Source: Amanita rubescens
Lineage: Eukaryota > Basidiomycota > Agaricomycetes > Agaricales > Amanitaceae
DNA: 64,000 nt
Assembly (NCBI GenBank): GCA_015039365.1
Contig: WION01000282.1
Location: 1-64,000, forward strand
Direction: 5' to 3'
Shown here: positions 1-10,489 of the stretch, one piece after another
Position numbering within the stretch: position 1 is the first letter of the stretch
How the letters are laid out: each line of letters opens with the position of its first letter
Position numbers and translations under genes: made by a program
Notes under the pieces: model-generated
What the model saw: only the letters and a program-made list of their open reading frames with translations
Told to the model about the DNA's origin: nothing
The model's database searches: none

Positions 1-32
1 TTTTGACAGAACGCGGTGGGGCCGACGCGTTT
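1..32. repeat. 32-bp direct repeat, left copy
   Basis: Bases 1-32 recur exactly at 2133-2164 in the same orientation; the next bases differ. The unit contains a short inverted motif, AACGCG with CGCGTT, around a GC-rich core. The window edge cuts any continuation to the left. It could be the edge of a mobile element or part of a dispersed repeat; no coding region lies between the copies. Confidence 0.8.
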
Positions 33-2132
33 GATGTCCTATGCTGCGTCATGCTTGTATTGAATCGTTCATCGGTTCTTGAGAACAGCCACGGTGTCAT
101 GTTGAGATAATCTATGTACACAGGCTGTGCAAAGTCTATGTAAATAATTTTGAATTATCATTTACATAATATTTTTTCGTAACTTCTACCGCCAAGATCG
201 CAGCGAGTAAGATCCTATGAAGAAATATCTATGATTCACCCAATCGACTTCGATTAGGTCGGGCCTATTGGAGAAGCCAAGTACCCGGTTGATATCAACA
301 AGATAACTCGGGCTCATCACCAAACAGCATGGCATCTTCGTTTCTGTTCACGTAACGTTTCTTTCTTTTTCACCATCAACCTTTGAAGAACTCGAACTCC
401 CATAGATAGTCAAATCTAATCATCTCTCACCTCACTTGTTGCAAGCGATCGACTCGGGCCTAATAAGCTCGCAGCTGCTTCACGACTTTGCAGGCGTTGC
501 CTGCGTCAGGACCGCATTGATGCCCATCTTGTTAATGTCATTAGAAGCAGAATTGGTGAGTTGAAGGGGTCGTCATCCATTTAGGCTCGGTCCACGCGCT
601 CGGAACGTCGTATTGTTGTTCACAGGGAACGTCCTTGTTTCATGCCACCTCCTCGCTTCATTTCGACACTCTGTCCAAAGCGTTTGCAACCGTCGGATTA
701 TATTGATATTTCGGGGTTATGGTCGCCCACAATAGCGCTACCATATAGGACAGCGAGAGCCTACCACCAAAAACACCCTTTTCCTCCGAACACACGCGGC
801 TTCCTTTACTACCACACCCCTCCCAAAGCTCCGCCCTTTGTCGGTAGAATCTGCTTCCGTTGCGCAAATAGTCTGCAAGATTTTTCCAACGGCAAGGATC
901 TGTTATCGACCGACAAGTTTAACCCCTGTCGATCCCCCTACCCTACCAAGCCACCTACCTCAACTTTCGGGGGCAGTTGATACTCGATGGTCTTACCTCG
1001 CAGACGACACTGGGTACCTGGGTCACGACGAAAGCACGGTATGGGTCATACCGTATGGGACCAACTTGTCGTCCTATCCTATATGAAGTCCTGATTTCCG
1101 AATGGACCTTCAAAATCTCAAGTGAAATCAAAAGTCGCGTTCGCATTAGATTTCAAGCGAGTTTTTCTAATAGCAAGACTCTGTCACCCGCTCGAGCGCC
1201 TCTTCCCTCTTCCCTCTTTCCTCCGCTGTTCCGCGCCCAGTCCTTCCAACCCTTCAAACACCCAACACCCATCCCGGCGAGTCTTCCCCCTTCCCTGGGA
1301 AGTATCGTAAGACGAGACCAAAGAAAATGGCCAACCACCAAATCCCATTCGCACTTCCTTCTCCCCTCCGCTACTCCGGTCAATCCATCTCATCCATCAA
1401 CTTGACACTGAAAAAGGACACCACTAGGAAGAAAAAAAGAAGCAAATAAAAACTCACCTTATCGCCTCGTGGATTCTTGCGTCTTCATTCTTGGGCGTCG
1501 GCCAGTCCGGTCCAGGGCGGGGAGAGGGATGGAATAAAGAAAGGAAAAGTCGCACATTGGCGACGACCGGTAGGACACAGCTTCTAAATGCAAGAGGGGT
1601 GTATTTGAAAGATGTCACGCGCCAAGGCGTGCTCCCAAGGGACACTATTCCTCTGCGGCCAGCCAGACTAGCGAGAGACCGGATGTGAGCATATCGCCCA
1701 AGCGGTTGTATCACATCCATCCTATGAGGGGTGTATTTGAAAGATGTCACGAGTGCAATTGCGCGGGTGCTCCCAAGGGACACTATTCCTCAAGGATCGC
1801 CCGACACTCATTGGTGTGGGCAGCCGTCATCAACTTTGGGGGATACCATCAGCGTGTTTGGCAAAACTGCAAAAGTAAACGATACGTACAAGTCATTTGG
1901 GGCTGGCGGCTCTTGCATGTGTCCTTGATTGGTGGATGATGGACCCGGCTGTCCGAAAAGAAGAAAAAACGAAATGGGAGGTGGTCGAGGCGAGCAGCGA
2001 GCTCGAAGTCTTAAGGGCGTCGTCGTAGTCGAGTGGGCGAGTGAGAGAAGAGAGGTACGAAGTATGGTGAGTGAAAAGTGAGCTGGTTATATAGACTTTT
2101 AGAACTGAGACAGACGCGTTCGTCTGCACTTG
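33..2132. other. No supported gene; possible repeat-derived DNA
   Basis: This stretch lies between the two 32-bp direct repeats. The open frames present are short, overlap on both strands, and show neither recognisable domains nor a joinable exon series. C-rich runs near 1190-1290 and an internal duplication at 1594-1791 are the only structure seen. No terminal inverted repeat or reverse-transcriptase motif was found. Confidence 0.5.
1594..1791. repeat. Imperfect tandem duplication, ~132-bp spacing
   Basis: Two blocks occur twice in the same order. Block one is at 1594-1619 and 1726-1751, identical over 26 bases and containing GTATTTGAAAGATGTCACG. Block two is at 1629-1653 and 1767-1791, containing GCTCCCAAGGGACACTATTC. 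The spacers between the blocks have diverged. This is a local duplication with no coding meaning that I can support. Confidence 0.75.
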
Positions 2133-2164
2133 TTTTGACAGAACGCGGTGGGGCCGACGCGTTT
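2133..2164. repeat. 32-bp direct repeat, right copy
   Basis: Identical to bases 1-32. Immediately upstream, near 2112-2125, is a small palindrome-like motif (AGACGCG and CGTCT). The 2.1-kb spacing would suit a small element or a solo repeat with matching ends, but no target-site duplication is visible because the left flank lies outside the window. Confidence 0.8.
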
Positions 2165-2558
2165 ATCTCCTCAGTTCAGCGCGTCATAGCATGATGCGGA
2201 TGGTTTCAGATCCTTTGGCGATCGTCCAACGTAGATTGTTGCCCCATTCCGCCGACAGAAGGCTATGGCTGGGCAAGCCTGTCTCTTTTCATGTCAGGAG
2301 GTGCGAGTCGGCCTCGCTCGAATCCCCAAAGACTATGTAGGTCAGTCATCTGAACTCTCCGCTAGCCACGGTTGACGAATGTCATCTTCAGGCCGCTCGC
2401 CGCCTTGTCCTACAGCCTCGCACTCAAGCAAAGTTGACGCTCCTCTATCTTTATCTTGTCATGCTTCTCAGAAGGTTATAGCGTTCCTGCTATACGAGTC
2501 ATTATAGTTTCCAAATGGAATGTACTCTAGGTGCAAATGGTTGGTTGGTAAGTCCTAG

Positions 2559-3150
2559 CTACTCGTTGGTGATATAAACTTGAGCAAACGATGGCCAGCC
2601 ATGCATCACTTCCAAAACCTCGTCAGAGCACTTTTCTCCCAAGAACAACCGGATCACAAATCGAGTGGCACAATGTCGTGGCTCGCAAGGGACAATCCCT
2701 TCCCCCGCGCTTCCAAAAGACGAGAAAATTCTATCACTGCGTTCTCTATACGATTCCCAGAGGCAACGCACACCATCTGCAATACTTGCAGGTAGATGCG
2801 GCCTCAAATCTCGTAATGTCCTTGATTACCGCGAGGGAATTTTGGTAATAAATGGAGAGCTCTTGGACGCTAGCCAGTGCTTTCATTACCATACGCATCT
2901 CCTTCGTTCTACAGTCTTCGAGTGCCAATCGGCGAATGTGACAGGATCAGCGTTGAATTTTGAAAGACGTTAGTTCTCTCCCGTAGAGCTGATGATCGTA
3001 GGCAGGATCGATTTGAAACCCATGTAAGCAGAGATGTTCCAGTAAAGGCGCGGTGAACCAGGGGAACATAATGGCAAAGGATAAAAAGATTTCGAGAAGC
3101 TGAAGTGCAGGATCGTTCCCGGGCACGTCCTTCCCCGGACACGCCAATGA
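2559..3150 (-). pseudogene. Inverted F-box/LRR gene fragment (relic)
   Basis: Translated on the minus strand in several frames, this stretch matches the C-terminal third of the intact F-box gene at 3414-4766. Shared pieces, in order, are WFTAPLLEHL (near 3060), EMRxVMKALxSVxELSI (near 2900) and GWPSxAQVYI (near 2590). The pieces lie in different frames and are interrupted by stops, so this is a decayed copy of the 3' end. It lies head to head with the intact gene, about 270 bp from its start codon. No F-box is present, so it cannot act as a substrate adaptor. Confidence 0.75.
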
Positions 3151-3413
3151 CAGTTCGTTACGTCTACAATTACATTGTCGTCTATTTGAAACAAGTAGTG
3201 GGTGAATCGGCAGCTCTCTAAGGTTAAGCGCTGTGACAGAGTGCCAATGACCCTACTTACATATACTATGTTCACGACGCGGACCGTTGCGCACGTGACA
3301 TCGTTTAGGCCGGGCGTTACCAGGCACATATTTTCGGACTCTCAGTTCAACTTGCCATACCTGTCCGCGAACGCCAGATTTGCTCCTCGGATATCCTCCT
3401 TGTCGCTACCAAA

Positions 3414-4766
3414 ATGAGTTCCGACATAACAATACCAACCGAAGTTTTATGCGATATCTTTCATCTTCTTTGCGATGCACCTATCGCTCTCCATGATTTG
3501 AAGAACGAATCACACTTTCACGAGTTCCCGTGGGCCGTTGGACAGGTTTGCAGGCACTGGAGAGGCGCATTTCTGTCCTACACGCATTTGTGGACCTCTT
3601 TTGCCCTAAAGCCCGGCACTTTCAACAACCCCGCTTACTTTGTTGAAATGAACCGGCGCGCGACCATATACCTCGAACGATCTGGAGAGCAGCCTCTCAC
3701 GATAGTCGTGTCCATGCTGTGTTCAGACACCAAAAAATTTCCTAAAACGGTTTGGGGAATGTTATTATCGTGCTTGAAGCGATGGAAAAAGGCCGATTTG
3801 GTGCTGGGGTATGGATCTGCGCTAGACGAACTCCTCAGATGCAGAGGGTACATGTCGAGCCTCGAGTCCCTCAAGATGTCAATTCCCGACGAGGATTTTA
3901 TAGTCCTGAAGCACTATAACGCATTCCAAGTCACACCCCATTTAACTGAACTCGATCTAGTCTGCCCCGAATACGCGGCAACATGGCAATTCCCTTGGGC
4001 ACAATTGACGAAGCTCAAACTAGCAGCATACTGCGAAGAGTTCAACGAGGACCTGGACAACAATATTCTGTGGGGAGTTCTGTTCCAGTTAAAAAATATC
4101 GAAGAGTTAACCATCATCACACCCTTCAACTACGACCGATGGTACCCTCCCTCACTTCCCATTATACTCCTACCTTGCCTTCGGCTTCTTGAGACCACCT
4201 TAGCCTTTGCCCCGATCTTCTCTTGGTTCACTGCGCCTTTACTGGAACATCTCCACATACACGGGCACATCGAAGTCGGCATCCCTCAGCATATTGAGCC
4301 CTACGAGAGAGAAATAGTGTCTTTAATCCAACGTTCATCTTGCCACATTCGCCGATTGGCATTTGAGAGCTACTGTTCAACGGAGGAGATGCGCGTAGTA
4401 ATGAAAGCACTGGATAGCGTTGAAGAGCTCTCCATTGATGCATGTCCCCTCATTCCTATAATACAGGAGATTACAGGACTTGATGACTACATCTACTTGC
4501 CTAAACTGCAGGTACTGCAGGTGACGCGTAATGTTTGGAGTCATGTAGAGAAAATAGTGGCATCATTTTCTCAACTTTTGGAGGCGCGGGGGATGGGATT
4601 GCCCCTTGCGAGCCAGGATATCGTGCCTCTCGAGAAGTTGGTGCTCCGGTTGACCATCATGGAAGGAAAGTGGCCCGAGCTCTTGGAAGCGATGCGCGGT
4701 TGGCCATCCTGTGCTCAAGTTTACATCAACGGCTCGGTGCTCGAGAAATTGACTCCATCCCATTGA
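3414..4766 (+). CDS. F-box protein with LRR-like C-terminal region
   Basis: An uninterrupted 450-residue protein. The F-box-like motif occupies about residues 7-65: IPTEVLCDIFHLLCD, a short insert, then VGQVCRHWRGAFLSYTHLW, with the Trp/Leu pattern that binds Skp1. The rest is a series of Leu-rich segments with PxLTELDL- and LEELSI-like spacing that would form an open solenoid for substrate binding. Such proteins are expanded in agaricomycetes and act as SCF ubiquitin-ligase adaptors; the substrate is unknown. The start is the first in-frame ATG, just before the F-box, and no intron is needed. An inverted, decayed copy of its 3' end lies just upstream. Family assignment is firm; function is inferred from the family. 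Confidence 0.8.
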   Translation: MSSDITIPTEVLCDIFHLLCDAPIALHDLKNESHFHEFPWAVGQVCRHWRGAFLSYTHLWTSFALKPGTFNNPAYFVEMNRRATIYLERSGEQPLTIVVSMLCSDTKKFPKTVWGMLLSCLKRWKKADLVLGYGSALDELLRCRGYMSSLESLKMSIPDEDFIVLKHYNAFQVTPHLTELDLVCPEYAATWQFPWAQLTKLKLAAYCEEFNEDLDNNILWGVLFQLKNIEELTIITPFNYDRWYPPSLPIILLPCLRLLETTLAFAPIFSWFTAPLLEHLHIHGHIEVGIPQHIEPYEREIVSLIQRSSCHIRRLAFESYCSTEEMRVVMKALDSVEELSIDACPLIPIIQEITGLDDYIYLPKLQVLQVTRNVWSHVEKIVASFSQLLEARGMGLPLASQDIVPLEKLVLRLTIMEGKWPELLEAMRGWPSCAQVYINGSVLEKLTPSH

Positions 4767-6098
4767 TAGGAGTACCAAGAAGTATTGAATCGAGAGGCTT
4801 GGGGAAACACGGAACTGTGTTTCATCGACCCAAGACGGCAGCGTCCTTAAAAGCGCACGCGGCTCGGGTTTTGGGGAGGTCAAGGGGCTTGTGGAAAATC
4901 AAGTTTGAAGGTGGGATTGGGGGTGGGCCGGGAGCGAGAGGGAGGAAGGGGAGGAAGTTGGCTGAGTGAATATGAGTTATGGCGGAACTTGTTGGACGAG
5001 TACCGTTATCAGTGTAATTATTGTTAATTTTTCGAAATAAGGAAGAAAGAGTCAAGTACCCGTTATACATAATACCAGTGCGAACACATTCACCAAGCAT
5101 AGCAAAGGGAGCATTCAAGCGAAATAACTCAACCTTTCGCGCTATGGTTATATCACACCAAGCGTTTGAATTTCCTCAATCAGTCGCGAGAACGCTACGT
5201 ACCATCTGTTTGCGTATCGTCCAGACGTACGAACTACAAATAGCTAGGATGGATTTTTTTAATAACTTAGGGTGGCCAATGACCGATTAAGCGAAGGCGC
5301 GCCGGGGAACTAAATCGGTTCCTGGCATCGAGAAGAACAAGAAACAACTTAAAGGTAATTACAACATGGGTATATAGGATTTCTAGAATATAACCATATA
5401 TCCACGGCCATAGGACTCTGAAAGCACCGCATCCCGTCCGATCTGCGCAGTCAACCAGAGTGCCGCCTAGTTAGTACCACGGTGGGGGACCACGCGGGAA
5501 TCCTGGGTGCTGTGGTTTTTTGTACCGACTCATACATTTTACATCGCTCTGTTATTCTACATTCCTAAACATCAAGCCAAACATCCACCCCGATGGTCTA
5601 CCGGTTTGTAGAAGAATTGTCGACCTTAGCATGGGGTATAAAATCGTCAGTGGATTTGGTAAACTTCGGATACGAAGGGTAGACTGCGGACCAATTGCTA
5701 GATAATTGATATCATAGAAGTGAAGCACAAATTCATGAAAGATCGACATTAATAAACCCTACAAAATGATAGGACCAACAGAATCCTGCCAAAATGTCGT
5801 GGTATTGTACCTCGAAGAAACCTTTTTTTTTGTGATCTTGGAAGCCGGTCAGATGCATCGCTCTGAGTCAGGGAGATATTCGAGATGCGCATGAGAATCG
5901 GTACCTCGGTATCCTTACAGTCATACGAAGCATCCCTATCTATATTTAGCATCACCGTCGTGAGCGAGGCGTGCGAATAAACCCATTCAGTAGTTTCTTC
6001 CCAATAGGGACTCTGACGATCTCAATCCTTGCATGCGATTGTGAGTTACTACCACTTACGTTGTTGTATGACTTTTGTTGACATGTCCCGGGTCCTTA
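4767..6098. other. Intergenic, no supported gene
   Basis: The region between the intact F-box gene and the F-box relic. A G-rich run lies at about 4912-4950 and AT-rich DNA near 5000-5050. Short open frames on both strands show no domain and no splice-consistent exon chain. Nothing else was recognised. Confidence 0.5.
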
Positions 6099-7495
6099 CA
6101 GATAGCATCGCTGCCATTGATCTTCGCGATACTTAGTAATATCCGCGATGCCCGACATCCCTGTAGAGATATTGCACGAGATTTTCAAGCAAAGTTTGTC
6201 CTCGCCCTTGCGAGTTCACCAACCATGCGAATTTCCATGGTACCTCGGCCATGTCTGTTCCCGGTGGCGAGCCTTGTTCTTCTCGATGCGGTCTACGTTC
6301 TGGAGTAACGTCGAGATCGAAATGCGGATCGGGGATTCCTGGGGTTCATTCGACCGTATGTATGAAATCGTAAATTTCTTTTTCGATTGCACTCGTGGGG
6401 CACCATTCTCTTTTACGTTTAGCATGGATATCCTTGGCGACGTCCGCTCAATGCTTAGGCATTTTATCGAACATTCGGCGCAGTGGGAAGAAGTGTCCGT
6501 TCAACTGAAGACACTTGTTGTATTCCTCCAGGGTACCAAGGGTCGTCTTCCGCTGTTGAAAAAACTGGAGATAATTGAAGATAGGTATCATCAGCCGATG
6601 CACAGCGAAAGTATGCAAAGTATCGACGCGCCTCGTTTAACGCACGTCGTACTACGGGATAACTCTCCATTGTTGCAAGTTCAATTGGTCGTCACTGACC
6701 GTTATTCACTTTCACCACACAATGCATCCTGAAAGAATCCTCGCTGCTCTTCGAGAGGCCAATAACTTGGTGGAGCTTACTGCTGAACGCTACAAGGATA
6801 CCAGTGGAGACATATCGGTTCATCTTCCGCATTTGAAATGCTTGTCAGTCTCTGGGGTGGAACTCCTGACCATCTTAGAAACACCTGCTTTGCGACGATT
6901 GAGGATTGGGTTCCGATCAGGACAATAATGGCCTTGACGAGGCTGGCATTACAGTATCCTTCCTCCGCAGATCAGAGATCAAACTCAGCACGCTTGTTCT
7001 AAAGTGCGCCAGGGCAACGATTATCGAAGAGATCCTTCCATTCGCGCCCGAAGTTAACAATTTGGCTTTGCTCCAGGTCCGACGTGTTGCCGGTGTATTC
7101 AAATGGCTTGCTGAACGAGAACTTCAAATCAACAATTTAAGCGTAACATGGCAATTTACCATAGATTCAATACTTGCCGAAGAAGGCTTGTCAGCACTGC
7201 ACGACATGATAACTAGTCAGCACCCTTTAGGTGATTCGAGGAATCCGAGTCCCAAAGAAGTAATTATCCAAACTATTAGTGGGGGTCAAAGGTGCCGCGG
7301 CGAGTTTGAAATCAGCGTGCAGGAGTAGGGGAATTCGATTTGGGTTCGCAGAAGAAATGCCAACATTAAATTGGGGTATCGAGACGTAAGCTCACAGCCT
7401 TAGATTTTGATACGTGGCCGGGTCCATAACGTTACTATACAAGTTATTGTGTTGTTATAAAGGCGAAGTATGAATTTCAGAGTTTATAGACAATT
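6099..7495 (+). repeat. Inverted segmental duplication, copy 1
   Basis: This segment matches the reverse complement of about 15925-17338. Homology begins upstream of the F-box relic start, at ACAGATAGCATCGCTGCCAT (near 6099), and continues past its stop through GGCCGGGTCCATAAC (near 7413) to about 7495. It therefore includes flanking DNA as well as the gene, and shows DNA-level duplication, not convergence of protein sequence. Confidence 0.75.
6148..7389 (+). pseudogene. F-box gene relic with several frameshifts
   Basis: Starts with an F-box-like N-terminus (IPVEILHEIFKQ ... YLGHVCSRWRALFFSMRSTFW). It aligns along its whole length with the copy at 16043-17270, but the frame breaks at least three times: near 6685, near 6925 and near 7280, the last just before the conserved tail RFGFAEEMPT. 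No short-intron solution joins these frames. Whichever copy is the parent, this one can give at most a truncated 194-residue product that keeps the F-box but loses the substrate-binding half. It was probably an SCF adaptor before decay. Confidence 0.75.
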
Positions 7496-7833
7496 GAGGG
7501 TGAGTGAAGCAGTCTCTTATTATTTTGCAAAACATTGCAGCCAGTGCTAGTTAGTCGTCATATTTCAAAGTCGTAGCACATGTTCGTTCTCATATGTTCA
7601 CACTGCCAAATTTGTCTTGAAGTTACGTCGTATAGTTGGTCAAATGAGCCGAGAGTTACATCGTCAACTGTGCCATGCGCCGGATGCAATATTCAGACCT
7701 CTGAAACATAGAGGACAGGAACATACGAGGACTTGCAGTAAATGGCCTGGTGAGAGAAAGGAAAACTCGCGATTGGACTATGATATTTTACACTACTGTA
7801 TCCAAGACCTAGACTATCCCTGCCGAGTTAATA

Positions 7834-9411
7834 TCATGCCGACCCACGTTCAGTCAGTCCCACCATAACACACTTGCCCCACTCGGTCTCAGAGAGTTTC
7901 TCGAGCTGGCTCACAGCCGCTGACTCCACGTCCTTCCGAAGTAGGACTCTAACCTGTTTGAGAGGGGATATAGCCCCTGCACTCGTGGGTTCGCGTGAGA
8001 TTCGAATACGAGAGATGATGGCGTCCGCGAGGCCGTTAAGATCAGGTGTCAAACTATTGTCCGATAAGAGTAGAGATTCCAGTTTGGGTACGAGATAGGG
8101 TGGCAGGGGGACTGATGATGGAGGCGAAGAGGTGTCGGAGGACGATAACGATTGAGATGGCGTACTACCGATACTTTCATCGTCCAAGCCTGGTGGTGCC
8201 GACTCGGGATCTAAATCCAAGTTATGTGGACCCGATGGGGATATGGTTTCCGTCTGCGTTTGTGTCCTCGGGTGTCGATATATGTTCAGTCGCTCGATGA
8301 GTGATGGCCCGATGGGCGATCCGCGTAAATCCACGTGAGTGAGATGGGGCATTTTCTCGAGTAGCTGGACCAGCTGGGCGTCATCTAAATCTCTGGATGT
8401 AAAATGGGTGATGGACGAGCCCGAGCGATCCAATAATTGGACTGCGGCTTCCATGACGTCTACCGGAGGTTTCCAAAACCTGACGTTGAGATGAGTCAGG
8501 TTGGGGAGGACGAGCGAGGTGAGCAAGACGTTGACACATCCTGAGGTTGTATTGGTCAGAACGGTGAGCGATTTAATGCTGGTGCAGACGATGGGGGTGG
8601 GATGTGGGGGAACAATTTCATTGTTCTCAATCAGGAGCGATTCAAGGTTGGTGGCTTGTTGGAGTATAGTGGCGTAGTCGTCCCCGCAGATGAGGTTTCC
8701 CTTTAAATGGAGCTGTCTGATTTGCGACCAGGGAAAGGAAAATGAAGACGTTGGTGACAGGCAATTCTGTAGCGACAGACGCGTGAGACGGGGAGCAAGA
8801 CTGAATGTCCTTCGAGGCTCTGCACCAACTGTCGCAGGAATACTATGGCCCTCAAGAATGAGGTATTCCAGGTCTGGGAGGGACAACGGCTCCGGGTGAG
8901 CTAAATGCGACAGACAGAGCCGGACATTCTTCCATCTATGAGAAAGCTCGACCAACCGGGAGAAGATAGGGTGGGTATGGGTGTCGAATGCTGAAGAGAA
9001 TCGGAACGACAAGGGAAGCTGGCCTGAACGATCAATCAAAATGTTCAACCAACGTTCTGCGCGATAGGTGTAGCTGCCGGGAACCTGAGTCCAACCGCGC
9101 TCGACGAAGGCAAATGTTGTCCAAAGTACGGGGGTGGAAAGTGCAACGGCGCGCCATTGTTTGGAGACGTGGCTGAGCACAAGGAGACATGCGGTAGGAT
9201 TAGGATTGTCGAGGTCACCGACAGAGACACATTCGAAGAATATTTGACCAAGTAGCTCAGGCGGTAAGCGATGAATGGGTGACGTGTTGCAGTAAGCGAT
9301 GTGCTTCCACTTCCGCTCGAGTCCATCGTCAATGGCACGCTCAATGACGGGTTCAACATGCTCGGCAGATTTGAGAACGCGGAACGTCGAAAAGATGGAG
9401 AATGAGAACAT
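7834..9411 (-). CDS. F-box/LRR protein
   Basis: One open frame of 525 codons from the ATG at 9411. The frame stays open to 9441 but begins there with GTG, so 9411 is the first ATG; a small upstream exon ending at an ATATCAG acceptor near 9442 cannot be excluded. The F-box-like region is at about residues 45-115: PIHRLPPELLGQIFFECVSV, an insert, then LVLSHVSKQWRAVALSTPVLWTTF. The remainder holds Leu-rich repeats (LTHLNVRF, LTHVDLRGSP) and a Ser/Pro-rich low-complexity segment near residues 395-440. By family it is a Skp1-binding SCF adaptor of unknown target. It lies 124 bp downstream of the Cue1-like gene on the same strand. Confidence 0.8.
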   Translation of the reverse strand: MFSFSIFSTFRVLKSAEHVEPVIERAIDDGLERKWKHIAYCNTSPIHRLPPELLGQIFFECVSVGDLDNPNPTACLLVLSHVSKQWRAVALSTPVLWTTFAFVERGWTQVPGSYTYRAERWLNILIDRSGQLPLSFRFSSAFDTHTHPIFSRLVELSHRWKNVRLCLSHLAHPEPLSLPDLEYLILEGHSIPATVGAEPRRTFSLAPRLTRLSLQNCLSPTSSFSFPWSQIRQLHLKGNLICGDDYATILQQATNLESLLIENNEIVPPHPTPIVCTSIKSLTVLTNTTSGCVNVLLTSLVLPNLTHLNVRFWKPPVDVMEAAVQLLDRSGSSITHFTSRDLDDAQLVQLLEKMPHLTHVDLRGSPIGPSLIERLNIYRHPRTQTQTETISPSGPHNLDLDPESAPPGLDDESIGSTPSQSLSSSDTSSPPSSVPLPPYLVPKLESLLLSDNSLTPDLNGLADAIISRIRISREPTSAGAISPLKQVRVLLRKDVESAAVSQLEKLSETEWGKCVMVGLTERGSA

Positions 9412-9564
9412 GGGGTTCACAAAGCTAGTACGTGAAGTCACTGATATTTATTGAACATTAGTAAGATAAATACGACTACGGACTTCCTTTGCTCTCCTTA
9501 TCTAGTAGACGTCTGTCAAGTGTCGTTAGTTTAGAACTGCAGACAGCTGTCAGATTGAGTGAGC

Positions 9565-10326
9565 TTACTGTCGTGCAGCCAAGATCATGTGAGCCTTGCG
9601 CTCACGCAAACTCGCTTCCCGTTTTGCTGCGCTGTCCTCCCATATCGCCTTGCCGCCTACCTCAGCAATTGCCTCAGGTTTGGAGACTCGCTCTTCCAAG
9701 TCAAACCGCGTAATAAGACTCTCCTTCGGTTTGGTCTGCACTGTGGTAGCCAAGCCGATGGTGGACAGAGGGCGCTGAGTCGGAGCATTGTTTTCCCTTG
9801 GAAATAATGTCCAGTAGGCCGGAGGTGGCTTTTAGTTCCGGTTTATTAACAACTCCCTGACCTGATGTATACCATTGGTCACTCACCGCATCTAGATACC
9901 CTCGCTCCAGGATCTTATTACTTGTCACCTCCACATTCCCCGTTCGCATTAGGTCATACCGTATATTGTCCCTGTGATATTACTTTCGTCAGCGTTGTTG
10001 CCGCGGCACGGCGAGAAACTCACACTGGGATGTGAGGAAACATATTTGAGATTGTTGTCACCTGTCAGAGTCGTCAGTCAGCATTCTGACCTGCACCAAA
10101 AAAGAGGGACAGCTCGCCATTTCTGGGGTGACATTTTTGGGTCTAAATCCTAGAGTGTCTGCGGCCGTCCGTTCTGCAGAATTGCTGCCTGGGCCAAGTG
10201 ATTAGCTTGTTGGATATACACACGGAGAGAGAGAGAGAGAGAGAGATAAATCGCACCAGACGTCGCCCAGCGGACAATGAAGATAATGACGGCAAAGGCG
10301 ACGACGACGTTGACGAGCTCACTCAT
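9565..10326 (-). CDS. Cue1-like ER membrane protein with CUE domain
   Basis: Five exons were joined (10326-10257, 10188-10118, 10061-10024, 9971-9887, 9828-9565), giving 175 residues in frame. The N-terminus is a membrane anchor of about 18 hydrophobic residues after MSEL. The CUE domain follows, split by introns: RPKNVTPEM, then SNMFPHIP and DNIRYDLMRTGNVEVTSNK. The tail, ending RERKAHMILAARQ, resembles the basic amphipathic Ubc7-binding region of yeast Cue1. Such proteins recruit the E2 Ubc7 to the ER membrane for ER-associated degradation. All introns but one are GT-AG. The second, 10117-10062, seems to begin with GC, and no GT donor restores the frame. The domain call is firm; orthology to Cue1 is likely because anchor, CUE domain, tail and length all fit. 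Confidence 0.75.
10225..10246. repeat. (GA)n microsatellite in an intron
   Basis: A run of GA dinucleotides in the first intron of the Cue1-like gene, seen as (TC)n on the transcribed strand just after the donor. It is probably neutral or may serve as a pyrimidine-rich intronic tract. Confidence 0.8.
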
Positions 10327-10489
10327 GCGATGAAGAGACTAGATGGAACGGAGACACGGAGTGCTGGCCTGTGCCAAATGCCAAATATGGCCATCAAAAC
10401 GTGCCACTCAGCACCTCCGCCCTCTAATTGTTCAATGTCAAATCATTGCGACCCTTACATTGCCCGTCGCTGACCCTGATGGACACACG

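Noticed and set aside
977..1405. Open frame of 142 codons on the plus strand near the left end
   Set aside because: It is Pro/Ser/Phe-rich because of a pyrimidine-rich tract, overlaps open frames on the other strand, and shows no domain.
9411..9441. Extended start of the F-box/LRR protein at 9441
   Set aside because: The codon there is GTG, not ATG; the first ATG in frame is at 9411.
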